Origin: Streptomyces sp. NBC_00448
GTDB lineage: Bacteria > Actinomycetota > Actinomycetes > Streptomycetales > Streptomycetaceae
Direction: 5' to 3'
DNA: 64,000 nucleotides
Assembly: GCF_036014115.1 (NCBI RefSeq)
Contig: NZ_CP107913.1
Span: forward strand, 2,731,001 to 2,795,000
Below the pieces are notes generated by a model. The model saw only the letters and a list, made by a program, of their open reading frames with translations, made no database searches and had not been told where the DNA came from. The position numbers were made by a program, and so were the translations under genes. The number at the start of each line of letters is the position of its first letter. Positions within the stretch are counted from its first letter, which is position 1. Below are positions 26,514-33,919 of the stretch, in pieces.

Positions 26514-27059
26514 GTGCGGGAACTCGGTTCCGCGGTCGTGCTCGTCACCGGCGTCATGGCGTCCGGGAAGTCCACCGTCGCCCAACTGCCGGCCGAGCGG
26601 CTGGCGCGCTCCGTGCACCTGCGCGGCGACGGCTTCCGGCGGATGATCGTCTCCGGGCGCGAGGAGTTCACCCCGCGGCCGAGCACCGAGGCAACGGCCC
26701 AACTGCGGCTGCGCCACCGGGCGTCCGCCGCGGTCGCGGACCTGTACGCGCGGGAGGGCTGGACGGTGATCGTCCAAGACGTCGTGCTCGGCGGCCACTT
26801 GGACACCTACCTCGACGCCGTGACGACCAGGCCCCGGTATCTGGTCGTCCTCGCGCCCCGCCCCGACGCGGTCGCCATGCGGGAGGCCGACCGCCCCAAG
26901 AACGGCTACGGCGGCCCCTGGACGATCGACGCTTTGGACGAGGCGCTGCGCCGGGACACCCCGCGCCGCGGGCTCTGGCTGGACACGTCGCACCAGACCC
27001 CCCACCAGACCGTGGACCAGATCCTCACCGGCCTCGACGCGGCCCGCGTCGCCGGCTGA
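26514..27059 (+). CDS. P-loop kinase-like protein (AAA_33/CPT-like)
   Basis: The 181-residue protein starts at GTG 26514 (VRELGSAVVLVTGVMASGKST), seven bases after GGAGG; the upstream in-frame ATG 26388 would add sequence unlike a protein. The Walker A GVMASGKST, the acidic LRGDGFRRMI, WTVIVQDVVLGGHLDTYL (Walker B-like) and a lid region READRPKNGYGG mark a small-molecule kinase fold, as in chloramphenicol phosphotransferase and gluconate-kinase relatives. The substrate is unknown. It ends convergently with the ECF41 gene. Confidence 0.8.
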   Translation: MRELGSAVVLVTGVMASGKSTVAQLPAERLARSVHLRGDGFRRMIVSGREEFTPRPSTEATAQLRLRHRASAAVADLYAREGWTVIVQDVVLGGHLDTYLDAVTTRPRYLVVLAPRPDAVAMREADRPKNGYGGPWTIDALDEALRRDTPRRGLWLDTSHQTPHQTVDQILTGLDAARVAG

Positions 27060-27074
27060 GAACGGGCCCGCACG

Positions 27075-28016
27075 TCAACTCGGTTTCCAGGAGCGGAGCT
27101 TCTCCGGGTTGCGGACGACCCAGATCCGCCTGATCCGGTCGTCCGCGACGTCGAACGCGAAGACCGTGACGGCGCGGCCGCGTTGGAGGGCGACCAGCCC
27201 GGGCCGGCCGTTGACCGTGCGTTCCAGGAAGGTCATGTCGTCGGGCCGGCGGCGGGCGATCTCGATCCACGCGCGGGCGATCCGCCCGGCGCCTTCGATC
27301 GGCCGCACGAAGGTCGCGGCGAGGCCGCCGCCGTCGGCGGTCGCGGTGGCGTCGGGGTCGAGCAGGGAGATCAGCGCGCCGATGTCCTTGGCCTCCCACG
27401 CCTGCTTGAAGTCCCTGACGACAAGGGTGCGTTCGGCGGACGCGGTCGTGGAGGGCCGCGAGGCGCGGACCCGGCGGCGGGCCGAGGAGGCCAACTGCCG
27501 GCAGGCCGCCGGCGTACGGCCGACGATGCCGGCCACCTCCGCGAACGAGTACCGGAAGACGTCGTGCAGGACGAACGCGACGCGCTCGGCCGGAGTCATC
27601 GCTTCGAGCACGACCAGGAGGGCCAGATCCACCGACTCGTCCAGGGTGACCCGGTCGGCCGGGTCCACCTCGGCCGCCGCGCCCGGCCGCCCGTCGATCC
27701 ACTCCGTACGGTCCGGCAGCGGCTCGGGGAGCCACTCGCCCACGTAGGTCTCCCGCCGGGCCCGCGCCGAGCCGAGCAGGTTGAGGCAGATCCGGCCGGC
27801 GACCGTCGTCAACCAGGCGCCGGGGGACGCGATGGCCTCCTGCTGCCGCGGCGACATGGCGTACCAGCGCGCGAAGGTCTCCTGGACGGCGTCCTCGGCC
27901 TCGGCCAGCGAGCCCAGCAGCCGGTAGGCCAGGTTGACCAGCCGGCGCCGCTCGCTCAGGAACGCGTCCAGGCCCGGATCGGGCCGGCCGTGTACTCGCC
28001 CGGTTCGGGTGGTCAT
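27075..28016 (-). CDS. ECF41-family sigma factor with fused SnoaL-like domain
   Basis: The 313-residue factor has sigma region 2 (LVNLAYRLLGSLAEAEDAVQETFARWY), region 4 (MTPAERVAFVLHDVFRYSFAEVAGIVGRTPAACRQLASSARRRV) and a C-terminal SnoaL_2-like domain (about 180-313). This carries the ECF41 marks DGGG (TADGGGLAA) and NPEKL close to the end (WVVRNPEKLRSW), variants of DGGGK and NPDKL. ECF41 factors lack anti-sigma partners; the fused domain controls them. It is divergent from a LUD gene, with a symmetric promoter between them. Confidence 0.92.
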   Translation of the reverse strand: MTTRTGRVHGRPDPGLDAFLSERRRLVNLAYRLLGSLAEAEDAVQETFARWYAMSPRQQEAIASPGAWLTTVAGRICLNLLGSARARRETYVGEWLPEPLPDRTEWIDGRPGAAAEVDPADRVTLDESVDLALLVVLEAMTPAERVAFVLHDVFRYSFAEVAGIVGRTPAACRQLASSARRRVRASRPSTTASAERTLVVRDFKQAWEAKDIGALISLLDPDATATADGGGLAATFVRPIEGAGRIARAWIEIARRRPDDMTFLERTVNGRPGLVALQRGRAVTVFAFDVADDRIRRIWVVRNPEKLRSWKPS

Positions 28017-28058
28017 GGTGCCGACGGCTCCCTCGGTTCGTCTCCGTCCTCCCCTTTA

Positions 28059-28126
28059 CGACAACACAGCCCGCCGGAGTGTGAGGCCGGTGCCGCCGCC
28101 TCACACTCCGGCGGCCCGCGTTGTCG
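28059..28126. promoter_or_regulatory. Symmetric divergent ECF41-type promoter
   Basis: The 160-bp gap between the ECF41 and LUD genes contains an inverted repeat with arms 28059-28087 and 28098-28126 (26 of 29 positions match). On each strand TCACA is followed after exactly 16 nt by TGTC: plus 28101-28105 and 28122-28125, minus 28084-28080 and 28063-28060. The known ECF41 promoter is TGTCACA-N16-CGTC, so both strands fit with small changes. The sigma factor should drive itself and the LUD gene. Confidence 0.72.
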
Positions 28127-28176
28127 AACCGCTGAGAGGGACACCCCTTCCGGCGAGCAGAGAGTCCACCGACATC

Positions 28177-28833
28177 ATGACCGCAGCGACATCCGCAACA
28201 TCCGCGACGCCCGAAATACCCGCGACGCCCTTCGCCGAAGCGGCACCCGCCCAGCGCCTGGAGCGGGCCGCCGCCGCGCTGGCCGCACACGGTTTCACCG
28301 TGGAGATCCTCGACGACGCCGCCGCCGCGCGCGCCCGCGTCGAAGAGCTGATCCCGGAGGGCGCCGGCGTGTTCACCGCCGCCAGCGAGACCCTCCGCCT
28401 GTCCGGCATCGACGACGACATCAACGCGGGTGGACGGTACGACGCCGTCAAGCCACGCGTCCTCGCGATGGACCGCGTCACCGGCGCCGACGACATCCGG
28501 CGGCTGCTCGCCGTCCCCGACGTCATCGTGGGCAGCGTCGCCGCGCTCACCGAGACCGGCTCCCTCGTGATCGCCTCCGGCAGCGGCAGCCAACTGCCCG
28601 CTTACGCCGGCGGCGCCGCCCGCGCGATCTGGGTCGTCGGTGCGCAGAAGGTCGTCCCCGACCTCGACACCGCGCTGCGCCGCGTCGAAGAGCACTGCCT
28701 CCCGCTGGAAAGTGCCCGCACCCGCGAGGCGTACGGGTGGCCCAGTGCCGTCAACCGCGTTCTCGTCCTCAACGCGGAACACCTCCCCGACCGCGGCACC
28801 GTCCTCCTCCTCCGCGAAGCGATCGGGTTCTGA
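28177..28833 (+). CDS. LUD-domain protein (LutC/YkgG family)
   Basis: The 218-residue protein starts at ATG 28177 after a Ser/Thr/Pro-rich head. The LUD (DUF162) domain shows GFTVEILDDAAAARARVEELIPEGAGVF, a central DVIVGSVAALTETGSLVIASGSGSQLPAY and VVGAQKVVPDLDTALRRVEEH. LUD proteins occur in lactate oxidation (LutC) and as stand-alone forms; this one has no LutA/LutB partners nearby. Its control by the divergent ECF41 factor is suggested by the promoter. The TGA stop is also the first triplet of a dispersed palindrome. Confidence 0.9.
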   Translation: MTAATSATSATPEIPATPFAEAAPAQRLERAAAALAAHGFTVEILDDAAAARARVEELIPEGAGVFTAASETLRLSGIDDDINAGGRYDAVKPRVLAMDRVTGADDIRRLLAVPDVIVGSVAALTETGSLVIASGSGSQLPAYAGGAARAIWVVGAQKVVPDLDTALRRVEEHCLPLESARTREAYGWPSAVNRVLVLNAEHLPDRGTVLLLREAIGF

Positions 28834-29073
28834 CCCTCCGGGGTGGTGCGTTCTGTCGGTTCGGGGACCACCCCTCGGTGGTGGGCTGGTCGCGCAGTTC
28901 TCCCCCAGAGCTTCGCCTGGGAGGTACCCCCACGCGCCCCTGGATATGTGCGGCTCCCACCGTGCTTGCCGCAGGAGGACCCGCAGTATGCAAGGGGCGC
29001 GGGGAACTGCGCGACAAGCCCACCACCGGCAGGTGGTCCCTCGGCCGACAGAACGGGGCACCCGGGCGGGTCA
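28831..29073. repeat. Dispersed long palindrome, full copy with nested module
   Basis: This 243-bp imperfect palindrome starts with the LUD TGA and ends with GGGCGGGTCA. Paired stretches include GTTCTGTCGG with CCGACAGAAC and GGGGACCACC with GGTGGTCCC. The left arm carries the nested module (TCTCCCCCAGAGCTTCGCCT, GGGAGGTACCCCCACG); the right arm has the simple form GGGGCGCGGGGAACTGCGCG. The tip contains GTGCGGCTC. The rest of the gap to 29193 shows only a ribosome site (GAGGAG). Confidence 0.8.
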
Positions 29074-29193
29074 GGGGCACCCGAATGAGCGCACAATGCA
29101 CTCGTAGGACCCCGCGTCCTCCCTCGGGCCGACCGTCCGACGGGAGGGCGCTCGTGCAAGTCAGGCACTCACCCATCCCCCGAGGAGCCCCCA

Positions 29194-30015
29194 TTGCGCA
29201 TCGCGACGCCCCGCCGGTACCTGATGTGCCCACCGGCGCACTACCGAGTGACGTACAGCATCAACCCCTGGATGGACCCGAAGAAACCGGTGGACCCGGC
29301 GCTCGCCCTGTTCCAGTGGGAGGACCTGCGCGACCGCTACCGCGCGCTCGGCCACACCGTGGAGGTGATGGACGCGCTGCCCGACCTGCCCGACATGGTC
29401 TTCGCGGCGAACGGCGCCACGGTGGTGGACGGCCGGGTGCTGGGCGCGCGGTTCGCCAACCCGGAGCGGACCGCCGAGGCCCCCGCGCACCTCGCCTGGT
29501 TCCGCGCCCACGGCTACCCCGACATCCGTGAACCGGACCACGTCAACGAAGGCGAGGGCGACTTCGCGGTGACGTCCTCCTGGCTGCTGGCCGGGCAGGG
29601 CTTCCGCAGCAGCCCGCTCGCGCACGACGAGGCGCAGGAGTTCTTCCGCTGCCCGGTGATCAGCCTCGAACTCACCGACCCCCGCTACTACCACCTCGAC
29701 ACCGCGCTGGCGGTGCTCGACGACACGGCCGACGAGATCATGTACTACCCGGGCGCCTTCACCCCGGGCAGCCGCGCCGTCCTCGAACGCCTCTTCCCGG
29801 ACGCCCTCCTGGCCACGGAGAAGGACGCCGCGGTCCTCGGGCTCAACGCGGTCGGCGACGGCCGCAACGTCCTGCTGCCGCGCGCCGCGAAGGGCCTGCA
29901 CACGCCGCTGCGGAGCCGCGGGTTCGTCCCGGTGCCGGTCGACATGTCGGAGTTCCACAAGGCCGGCGGCAGCGTCAAGTGCTGCACGATGGAGCTGCGC
30001 CCGCCGACCGGCTGA
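29194..30015 (+). CDS. ddaH: Dimethylarginine dimethylaminohydrolase-type amidinohydrolase
   Basis: The 273-residue protein belongs to the amidinotransferase/DDAH superfamily, which hydrolyses methylated arginines to citrulline plus methylamine or acts on related guanidino compounds. Visible sites are MVFAANGATVVDG, NEGEGDFAV, the catalytic His in RYYHLDTALAVLD and the catalytic Cys in GGSVKCCTMELR near the C-terminus. The TTG start at 29194 has GAGGAG at good spacing and yields the canonical LRIATPRRYLMC opening. It is a lone gene that ends near the convergent TetR gene. Confidence 0.87.
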   Translation: MRIATPRRYLMCPPAHYRVTYSINPWMDPKKPVDPALALFQWEDLRDRYRALGHTVEVMDALPDLPDMVFAANGATVVDGRVLGARFANPERTAEAPAHLAWFRAHGYPDIREPDHVNEGEGDFAVTSSWLLAGQGFRSSPLAHDEAQEFFRCPVISLELTDPRYYHLDTALAVLDDTADEIMYYPGAFTPGSRAVLERLFPDALLATEKDAAVLGLNAVGDGRNVLLPRAAKGLHTPLRSRGFVPVPVDMSEFHKAGGSVKCCTMELRPPTG

Positions 30016-30056
30016 CCCGGCGACGACCGAACCGGCTCAACCGGCTGACCCCGGCG

Positions 30057-30093
30057 GCCGGTTCAGGCGTCGGCAGCCGGTTCAGGCGTCGGG
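30057..30093. repeat. 19-nt tandem duplication at the tetR 3' end
   Basis: GCCGGTTCAGGCGTCGG occurs at 30057 and again at 30076; the second copy holds the tetR stop (TCA, 30082-30084) and its last codons. The first copy lies downstream of the stop on the minus strand. Confidence 0.7.
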
Positions 30094-30786
30094 CGCGGCC
30101 TCACCCAAGGCACCGCGCAGCAGTTCACGGAAACCGCGCCGCAACTCCTCCCTGCTGGGGGCGGCGGCGTGGTGACCGCCCACCGCGCAGGAGAAGAGCA
30201 TGCCCTCGGACCAGGCGGTCAACGACAGTGCGTGCCGCTCGGGTTCGGCCGAGCCGGCCGCGGCCATCATCGCCGCCAGCGGCTCCTGGAACCGCCGCCC
30301 GGCCGCGTCGTAGACCTCGCGCAGCTCCGGCCGCCGGGTGGCTTCGAGCGCGAGTTCGTACCGGCTGACCAGCAGGGCGCGGTGGCGGGTGAGGTAGCGG
30401 TGCAGGGCGAGGGAGAGGGCGTCGGCCATCAGGTCCGCCGGCGTACCGGCCGCCGCCGCCGTGTCGGCCTCCCCCCGCGCACCCGCCCGCTCCCCCGAGC
30501 CCGCCCCGGCCTCCGGGCCCGCTCCCGGGTTCTCCCCCGGCGCGGGCGTGCCCGGGGGCAGTTCGCTCAGCGCCAGCACCGACGCCTCACGCTCGGCCAG
30601 CCGCCGTACCGCCGTTTCGAGCAGCGCCAGGCGGGTGCGGGCGTGGTTGGAGGTCGAGCCCTGGGGCAGCCCGGCCGCCTCGTCCACGGCACGGTGGGTG
30701 AGCCCGCGCATGCCGCGTTCGGCGAGCAGGGTCAGCGCGGTGTCGGCGACGAGGTCGGCGCGCGCGGCGGCGGAGTGGCTGGCCAT
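30082..30786 (-). CDS. TetR-family repressor of the divergent monooxygenase
   Basis: The 234-residue regulator has an N-terminal TetR DNA-binding domain (ADTALTLLAERGMRGLTHRAVDEAAGLPQGSTSNHARTRLALL) and a C-terminal domain of the TetR_C type with a Gly/Ala/Pro-rich linker (about residues 78-110) that is unusual for the family. The FAD-monooxygenase gene is divergent 104 bp away. Two CTACA/TGTAG palindromes in that gap are the likely operators, so it probably represses both genes. Confidence 0.88.
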   Translation of the reverse strand: MASHSAAARADLVADTALTLLAERGMRGLTHRAVDEAAGLPQGSTSNHARTRLALLETAVRRLAEREASVLALSELPPGTPAPGENPGAGPEAGAGSGERAGARGEADTAAAAGTPADLMADALSLALHRYLTRHRALLVSRYELALEATRRPELREVYDAAGRRFQEPLAAMMAAAGSAEPERHALSLTAWSEGMLFSCAVGGHHAAAPSREELRRGFRELLRGALGEAAPDA

Positions 30787-30805
30787 GCCCCATCTCTACC
30801 ACCTC

Positions 30806-30851
30806 CACTACATCCGTAGTACGGTGAGCCGTCTCCACTACAGCTGTAGTG
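30806..30851. promoter_or_regulatory. Two TetR operator palindromes, 30 bp apart
   Basis: CACTACAGCTGTAGTG at 30836-30851 is a perfect 16-bp palindrome. CACTACATCCGTAGTA at 30806-30821 is the same motif with a variant centre. Their 30-bp spacing places them on one face of the helix in the tetR/monooxygenase gap. Confidence 0.75.
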
Positions 30852-30889
30852 AACGGGGGTCCGGCCCCGGTCGGGACAGGAGGAGAGAC

Positions 30890-32236
30890 ATGTCCACTGC
30901 GCACGCCGTCGTCATCGGCGGCGGCATCGGCGGGCTCACCGCCGCGCTCGCGCTGCACCTGCGCGGCTGGCGGACCACCGTCCTGGAGCGGGCCGACACG
31001 CTCGCGCCGGTCGGCGCCGGCATCGCGCTCGCGCCCAACGGGCTACGGGCCTTCGACACGGTCGGCCTCGGCGCGGAGCTGCGCGCGCTGGGCGCGTGGC
31101 AGGGCGACGGCGGGATGCGCGGCCCCTCCGGCCGCTGGCTCGCCCGGACCAGCAGCGCGGCTGCCGCCGAGCGGTTCGGCGGGCCGATCGTGCTGGTGCA
31201 CCGCGCGGACCTGATCGGGCGCCTCGCCGCGCGACTGCCGTCCGGCGCCCTGCGGACCGGCAGCGCCGCCCAGCTCCTCGACGAGGGCGACCCCGACGGG
31301 CGGCCGGCGGTCGTACGCACCGTCGACGACCGCGAGTTCACCGCCGACCTCGTCGTGGCCGCCGACGGCATCCACTCCCCGGCGCGTTCCGCGCTCTTCC
31401 CCTCCCACCCCGGGCCCGCGTACAGCGGCTTCACCTCCTGGCGTACGGTCGTCGCCACCCCGGCCGAGCCCTTCGCGCCCCACGAGACCTGGGGCGCCGG
31501 CCGCCTCTGGGGCACCCAGCCGCTGGCGGACGGCCGCGTCTACGCGTACGCCGCCGCACTCGCCCCGCCCGGCGGCCACGGCACCGGTCCCGACGGGGAG
31601 CGGGGCGAACTGCTGGAGCGGTTCGGGCGGTGGCACCAGCCCGTCCCCGCGATCATCGCCGCCGCGGCGCCCGCGGAGGTCCTCCGCAACGACCTCCACC
31701 ACCTGCGCGAGCCGCTCCCCGCCTTCCACCGCGGCCGTACGGTCCTGCTCGGCGACGCCGCCCACGCCGCCACCCCCTTCCTCGGGCAGGGCGGCAACCA
31801 AGCGGTCGAGGACGCCGTGGTCCTCGCGTATCACCTTGCCGGTGCGGAAACGGGTGCCGCGCTCGCGTCCTACACGGCCGCGCGGCTGGCCCGTACGACC
31901 TCCGTCGTCGCCTCCTCCGCCCGAGTGGCCCGGCTCCTCGCCACCCGGCACCGCTCCACCACCCTCCTCCGCGACCTCACCATCGCCGCGGCCTCCCGCG
32001 TCTCCCCCACCGCCGCACTCCGCAGCTTCGACCCCATCGCCTCCTGGCACCCCCCCACGGCGCCCCTGACCCGCCCGGCTGCCCCGTCCTGCCGGCCGAG
32101 GGACCACCTGCCGGTGGTGGGCTGGTCGCGCAGTTCCCCGCGCCCCTTGGTACGTGCGGCTCGCACCGTGCTTGCGCCGGGGGAGCCGCAGTACCCCAGG
32201 GGCGCGCGCAACCACCCACCGACAGGTGGTCCCTGA
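30890..32236 (+). CDS. FAD-dependent monooxygenase with repeat-derived C-terminal tail
   Basis: The 448-residue flavoprotein has the Rossmann motif VVIGGGIGGLTAALAL, the DG motif LVVAADGIHSPAR and the second FAD motif VLLGDAAHAATPFLGQGGNQAVEDA of aromatic-ring hydroxylases. ATG 30890 follows AGGAGGAGAG. The normal protein would end near FDPIASWHP. Here the reading frame runs on through the dispersed palindrome at 32062, adding about 56 Arg/Pro-rich residues before TGA 32234-32236. The repeat's own TGA (32067) is out of frame. The hydroxylated substrate is unknown; control by the divergent TetR is likely. Confidence 0.9.
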   Translation: MSTAHAVVIGGGIGGLTAALALHLRGWRTTVLERADTLAPVGAGIALAPNGLRAFDTVGLGAELRALGAWQGDGGMRGPSGRWLARTSSAAAAERFGGPIVLVHRADLIGRLAARLPSGALRTGSAAQLLDEGDPDGRPAVVRTVDDREFTADLVVAADGIHSPARSALFPSHPGPAYSGFTSWRTVVATPAEPFAPHETWGAGRLWGTQPLADGRVYAYAAALAPPGGHGTGPDGERGELLERFGRWHQPVPAIIAAAAPAEVLRNDLHHLREPLPAFHRGRTVLLGDAAHAATPFLGQGGNQAVEDAVVLAYHLAGAETGAALASYTAARLARTTSVVASSARVARLLATRHRSTTLLRDLTIAAASRVSPTAALRSFDPIASWHPPTAPLTRPAAPSCRPRDHLPVVGWSRSSPRPLVRAARTVLAPGEPQYPRGARNHPPTGGP

Positions 32237-32271
32237 ACCGACAGAACGGGGCAGCCGGGCGGGTCAGGGGC
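32062..32271. repeat. Dispersed long palindrome, full copy without nested module
   Basis: The ends GCCCCTGACCCGCCCGGCTG (32062) and its inverse ending GGGCGGGTCAGGGGC (32271) pair perfectly over the outer 25 bp or so. Inner pairs include GGGACCACCTG with CAGGTGGTCCC. The tip carries TGCGGCTCGCACCG and GGAGCCGCA. Most of it is translated as the tail of the monooxygenase. The next gene begins 16 nt after it. Confidence 0.8.
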
Positions 32272-32287
32272 ACCGTAGAGTGCCGGG

Positions 32288-33919
32288 ATGGACGTTTCGA
32301 GCGATGCGCAGCACGACGCGGTGATCGTGGGCGGCGGCCACAACGGACTGGTGGCCGCCGCATACCTCGCCAGAGCCGGCCGCAACGTGCTGCTGCTGGA
32401 GCGCCTGCCGGCAACCGGCGGCGCCGCGGTGTCGACGCGGACGTTCACCGGGGTAGACGCCCGCCTCTCCCGCTACTCGTACCTGGTGAGCCTGCTCCCC
32501 CGCAAGATCGTCGACGACCTGGACCTGCGCTTCGCGGTGCGCCGCCGCCGCATCTCGTCGTACACCCCGCACGGCGACAGCGGGCTGCTGGTGGACGCGG
32601 AGGACACCGCGCGCACCCGGGAGCAGTTCGCGCGGCTGACCGGCTCGGAGCGGGACTTCGAGGCGTGGCAGCGCTTCTACGCGATGACCGGGCACGTCGC
32701 GCGGCAGGTCTTCCCGACGCTGACCGAGCCGCTGCCGACCCGGGCGGAGCTGGAGCGCAGGGTGGGTGATCCGGCCGCGTGGGAAGCGCTGTTCGAACGG
32801 CCGCTCGGCGAGACCGTGGAGGCGGCGTTCACCGACGACGTGGTGCGCGGCGTGGTCCTCACCGACGCGCTGATCGGCACGTTCAGCCATGCCCACGACC
32901 CGTCCCTGCGGCAGAACCGCTGCTTCCTCTACCACGTGATCGGGGGCGGCACCGGCGACTGGGACGTGCCGATCGGCGGGATGGGCGCGTTCACGGACGC
33001 GCTCGCGGCCGCCGCCCGTGCGGCGGGCGCGCGGATCGTGACCGGCGCGGAGGTGACCGGGATCGCGACGGACGGCAAGATCGCGGAAGTGACGTACGAG
33101 GACGCCGGGAGCGGCCGGACCCGTACCGTCGCGGCCCGCGACGTGCTGGTCAACGCCTCCCCGGACGCGCTCGCCGGCCTGCTCGGCGCCGAGCGCCCGC
33201 CCCGGCCGGAGGGCGCGCAGCTCAAGGTGAACATGCTGCTGCGCCGCCTGCCGCGGCTGCGGGACCGCGCGGTGGACCCGCGGGACGCGTTCGCCGGCAC
33301 CTTCCATGCCGCCGAGGGCTACGGGCAGTTGCAGACGGCGTACGAGCAGGCGGCGGCCGGGCGGGTGCCGGACGCGCCGCCGTCGGAGATCTACTGCCAC
33401 TCGCTGACCGACCCGTCGATCCTCTCCCCCGAGCTGGCCGCGACCGGCGCGCACACACTCACCCTCTTCGGGCTGCACGCGCCCGCCCGGCTCTTCGCGG
33501 CCGACCCGGAGGGCACCAAGCGGGAGTTGCTGGCCGCGACGCTGGCCCAGCTCGACGCGGTGCTCGCCGAACCGCTGGCGGACTGCCTGGCCACCGACGC
33601 GGACGGGCGGCCGTGCCTGGAGGCGAAGTCGCCGCTCGACCTGGAGCGGGAGGTGGGACTGCCGGGCGGCCACATCTTCCACCGCGACCTGTCCTGGCCG
33701 TACGCCGACGAGGAGCCGGACGGGGAGAGGGCCGGGGCGGCGGACGGGGGCCGGTACGGTGATACCGGCGCCGATGTGACCCAGGCCACAGGGCGTTGGG
33801 GGGTCGGCACCGGATGTGCGAACGTCTTCCTCTGCGGGGCGGGCGCGGTCCGCGGCGGCGGAGTCAGCGGCGTCCCCGGGCACAACGCGGCAAGAGCGGT
33901 ACTGGAGAAGGCACGATGA
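32288..33919 (+). CDS. Phytoene-desaturase-like FAD/NAD(P)-dependent oxidoreductase
   Basis: The 543-residue protein has the FAD motif DAVIVGGGHNGLVAAAYLARAG followed by LLLERLPATGGAA, a central segment with GGGTGDWDVPIGGMGAFTDALA and a C-terminal flavin contact (FLCGAGAVRGGGVSGVPGHNAARAV). It belongs to the COG1233 group that includes carotenoid desaturases and PYROXD2; the substrate is unclear as no carotenoid genes adjoin. A Gly/Asp-rich insert lies near residues 475-500. Its TGA overlaps the CorA ATG (ATGA), so the two are co-translated. Confidence 0.88.
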   Translation: MDVSSDAQHDAVIVGGGHNGLVAAAYLARAGRNVLLLERLPATGGAAVSTRTFTGVDARLSRYSYLVSLLPRKIVDDLDLRFAVRRRRISSYTPHGDSGLLVDAEDTARTREQFARLTGSERDFEAWQRFYAMTGHVARQVFPTLTEPLPTRAELERRVGDPAAWEALFERPLGETVEAAFTDDVVRGVVLTDALIGTFSHAHDPSLRQNRCFLYHVIGGGTGDWDVPIGGMGAFTDALAAAARAAGARIVTGAEVTGIATDGKIAEVTYEDAGSGRTRTVAARDVLVNASPDALAGLLGAERPPRPEGAQLKVNMLLRRLPRLRDRAVDPRDAFAGTFHAAEGYGQLQTAYEQAAAGRVPDAPPSEIYCHSLTDPSILSPELAATGAHTLTLFGLHAPARLFAADPEGTKRELLAATLAQLDAVLAEPLADCLATDADGRPCLEAKSPLDLEREVGLPGGHIFHRDLSWPYADEEPDGERAGAADGGRYGDTGADVTQATGRWGVGTGCANVFLCGAGAVRGGGVSGVPGHNAARAVLEKAR

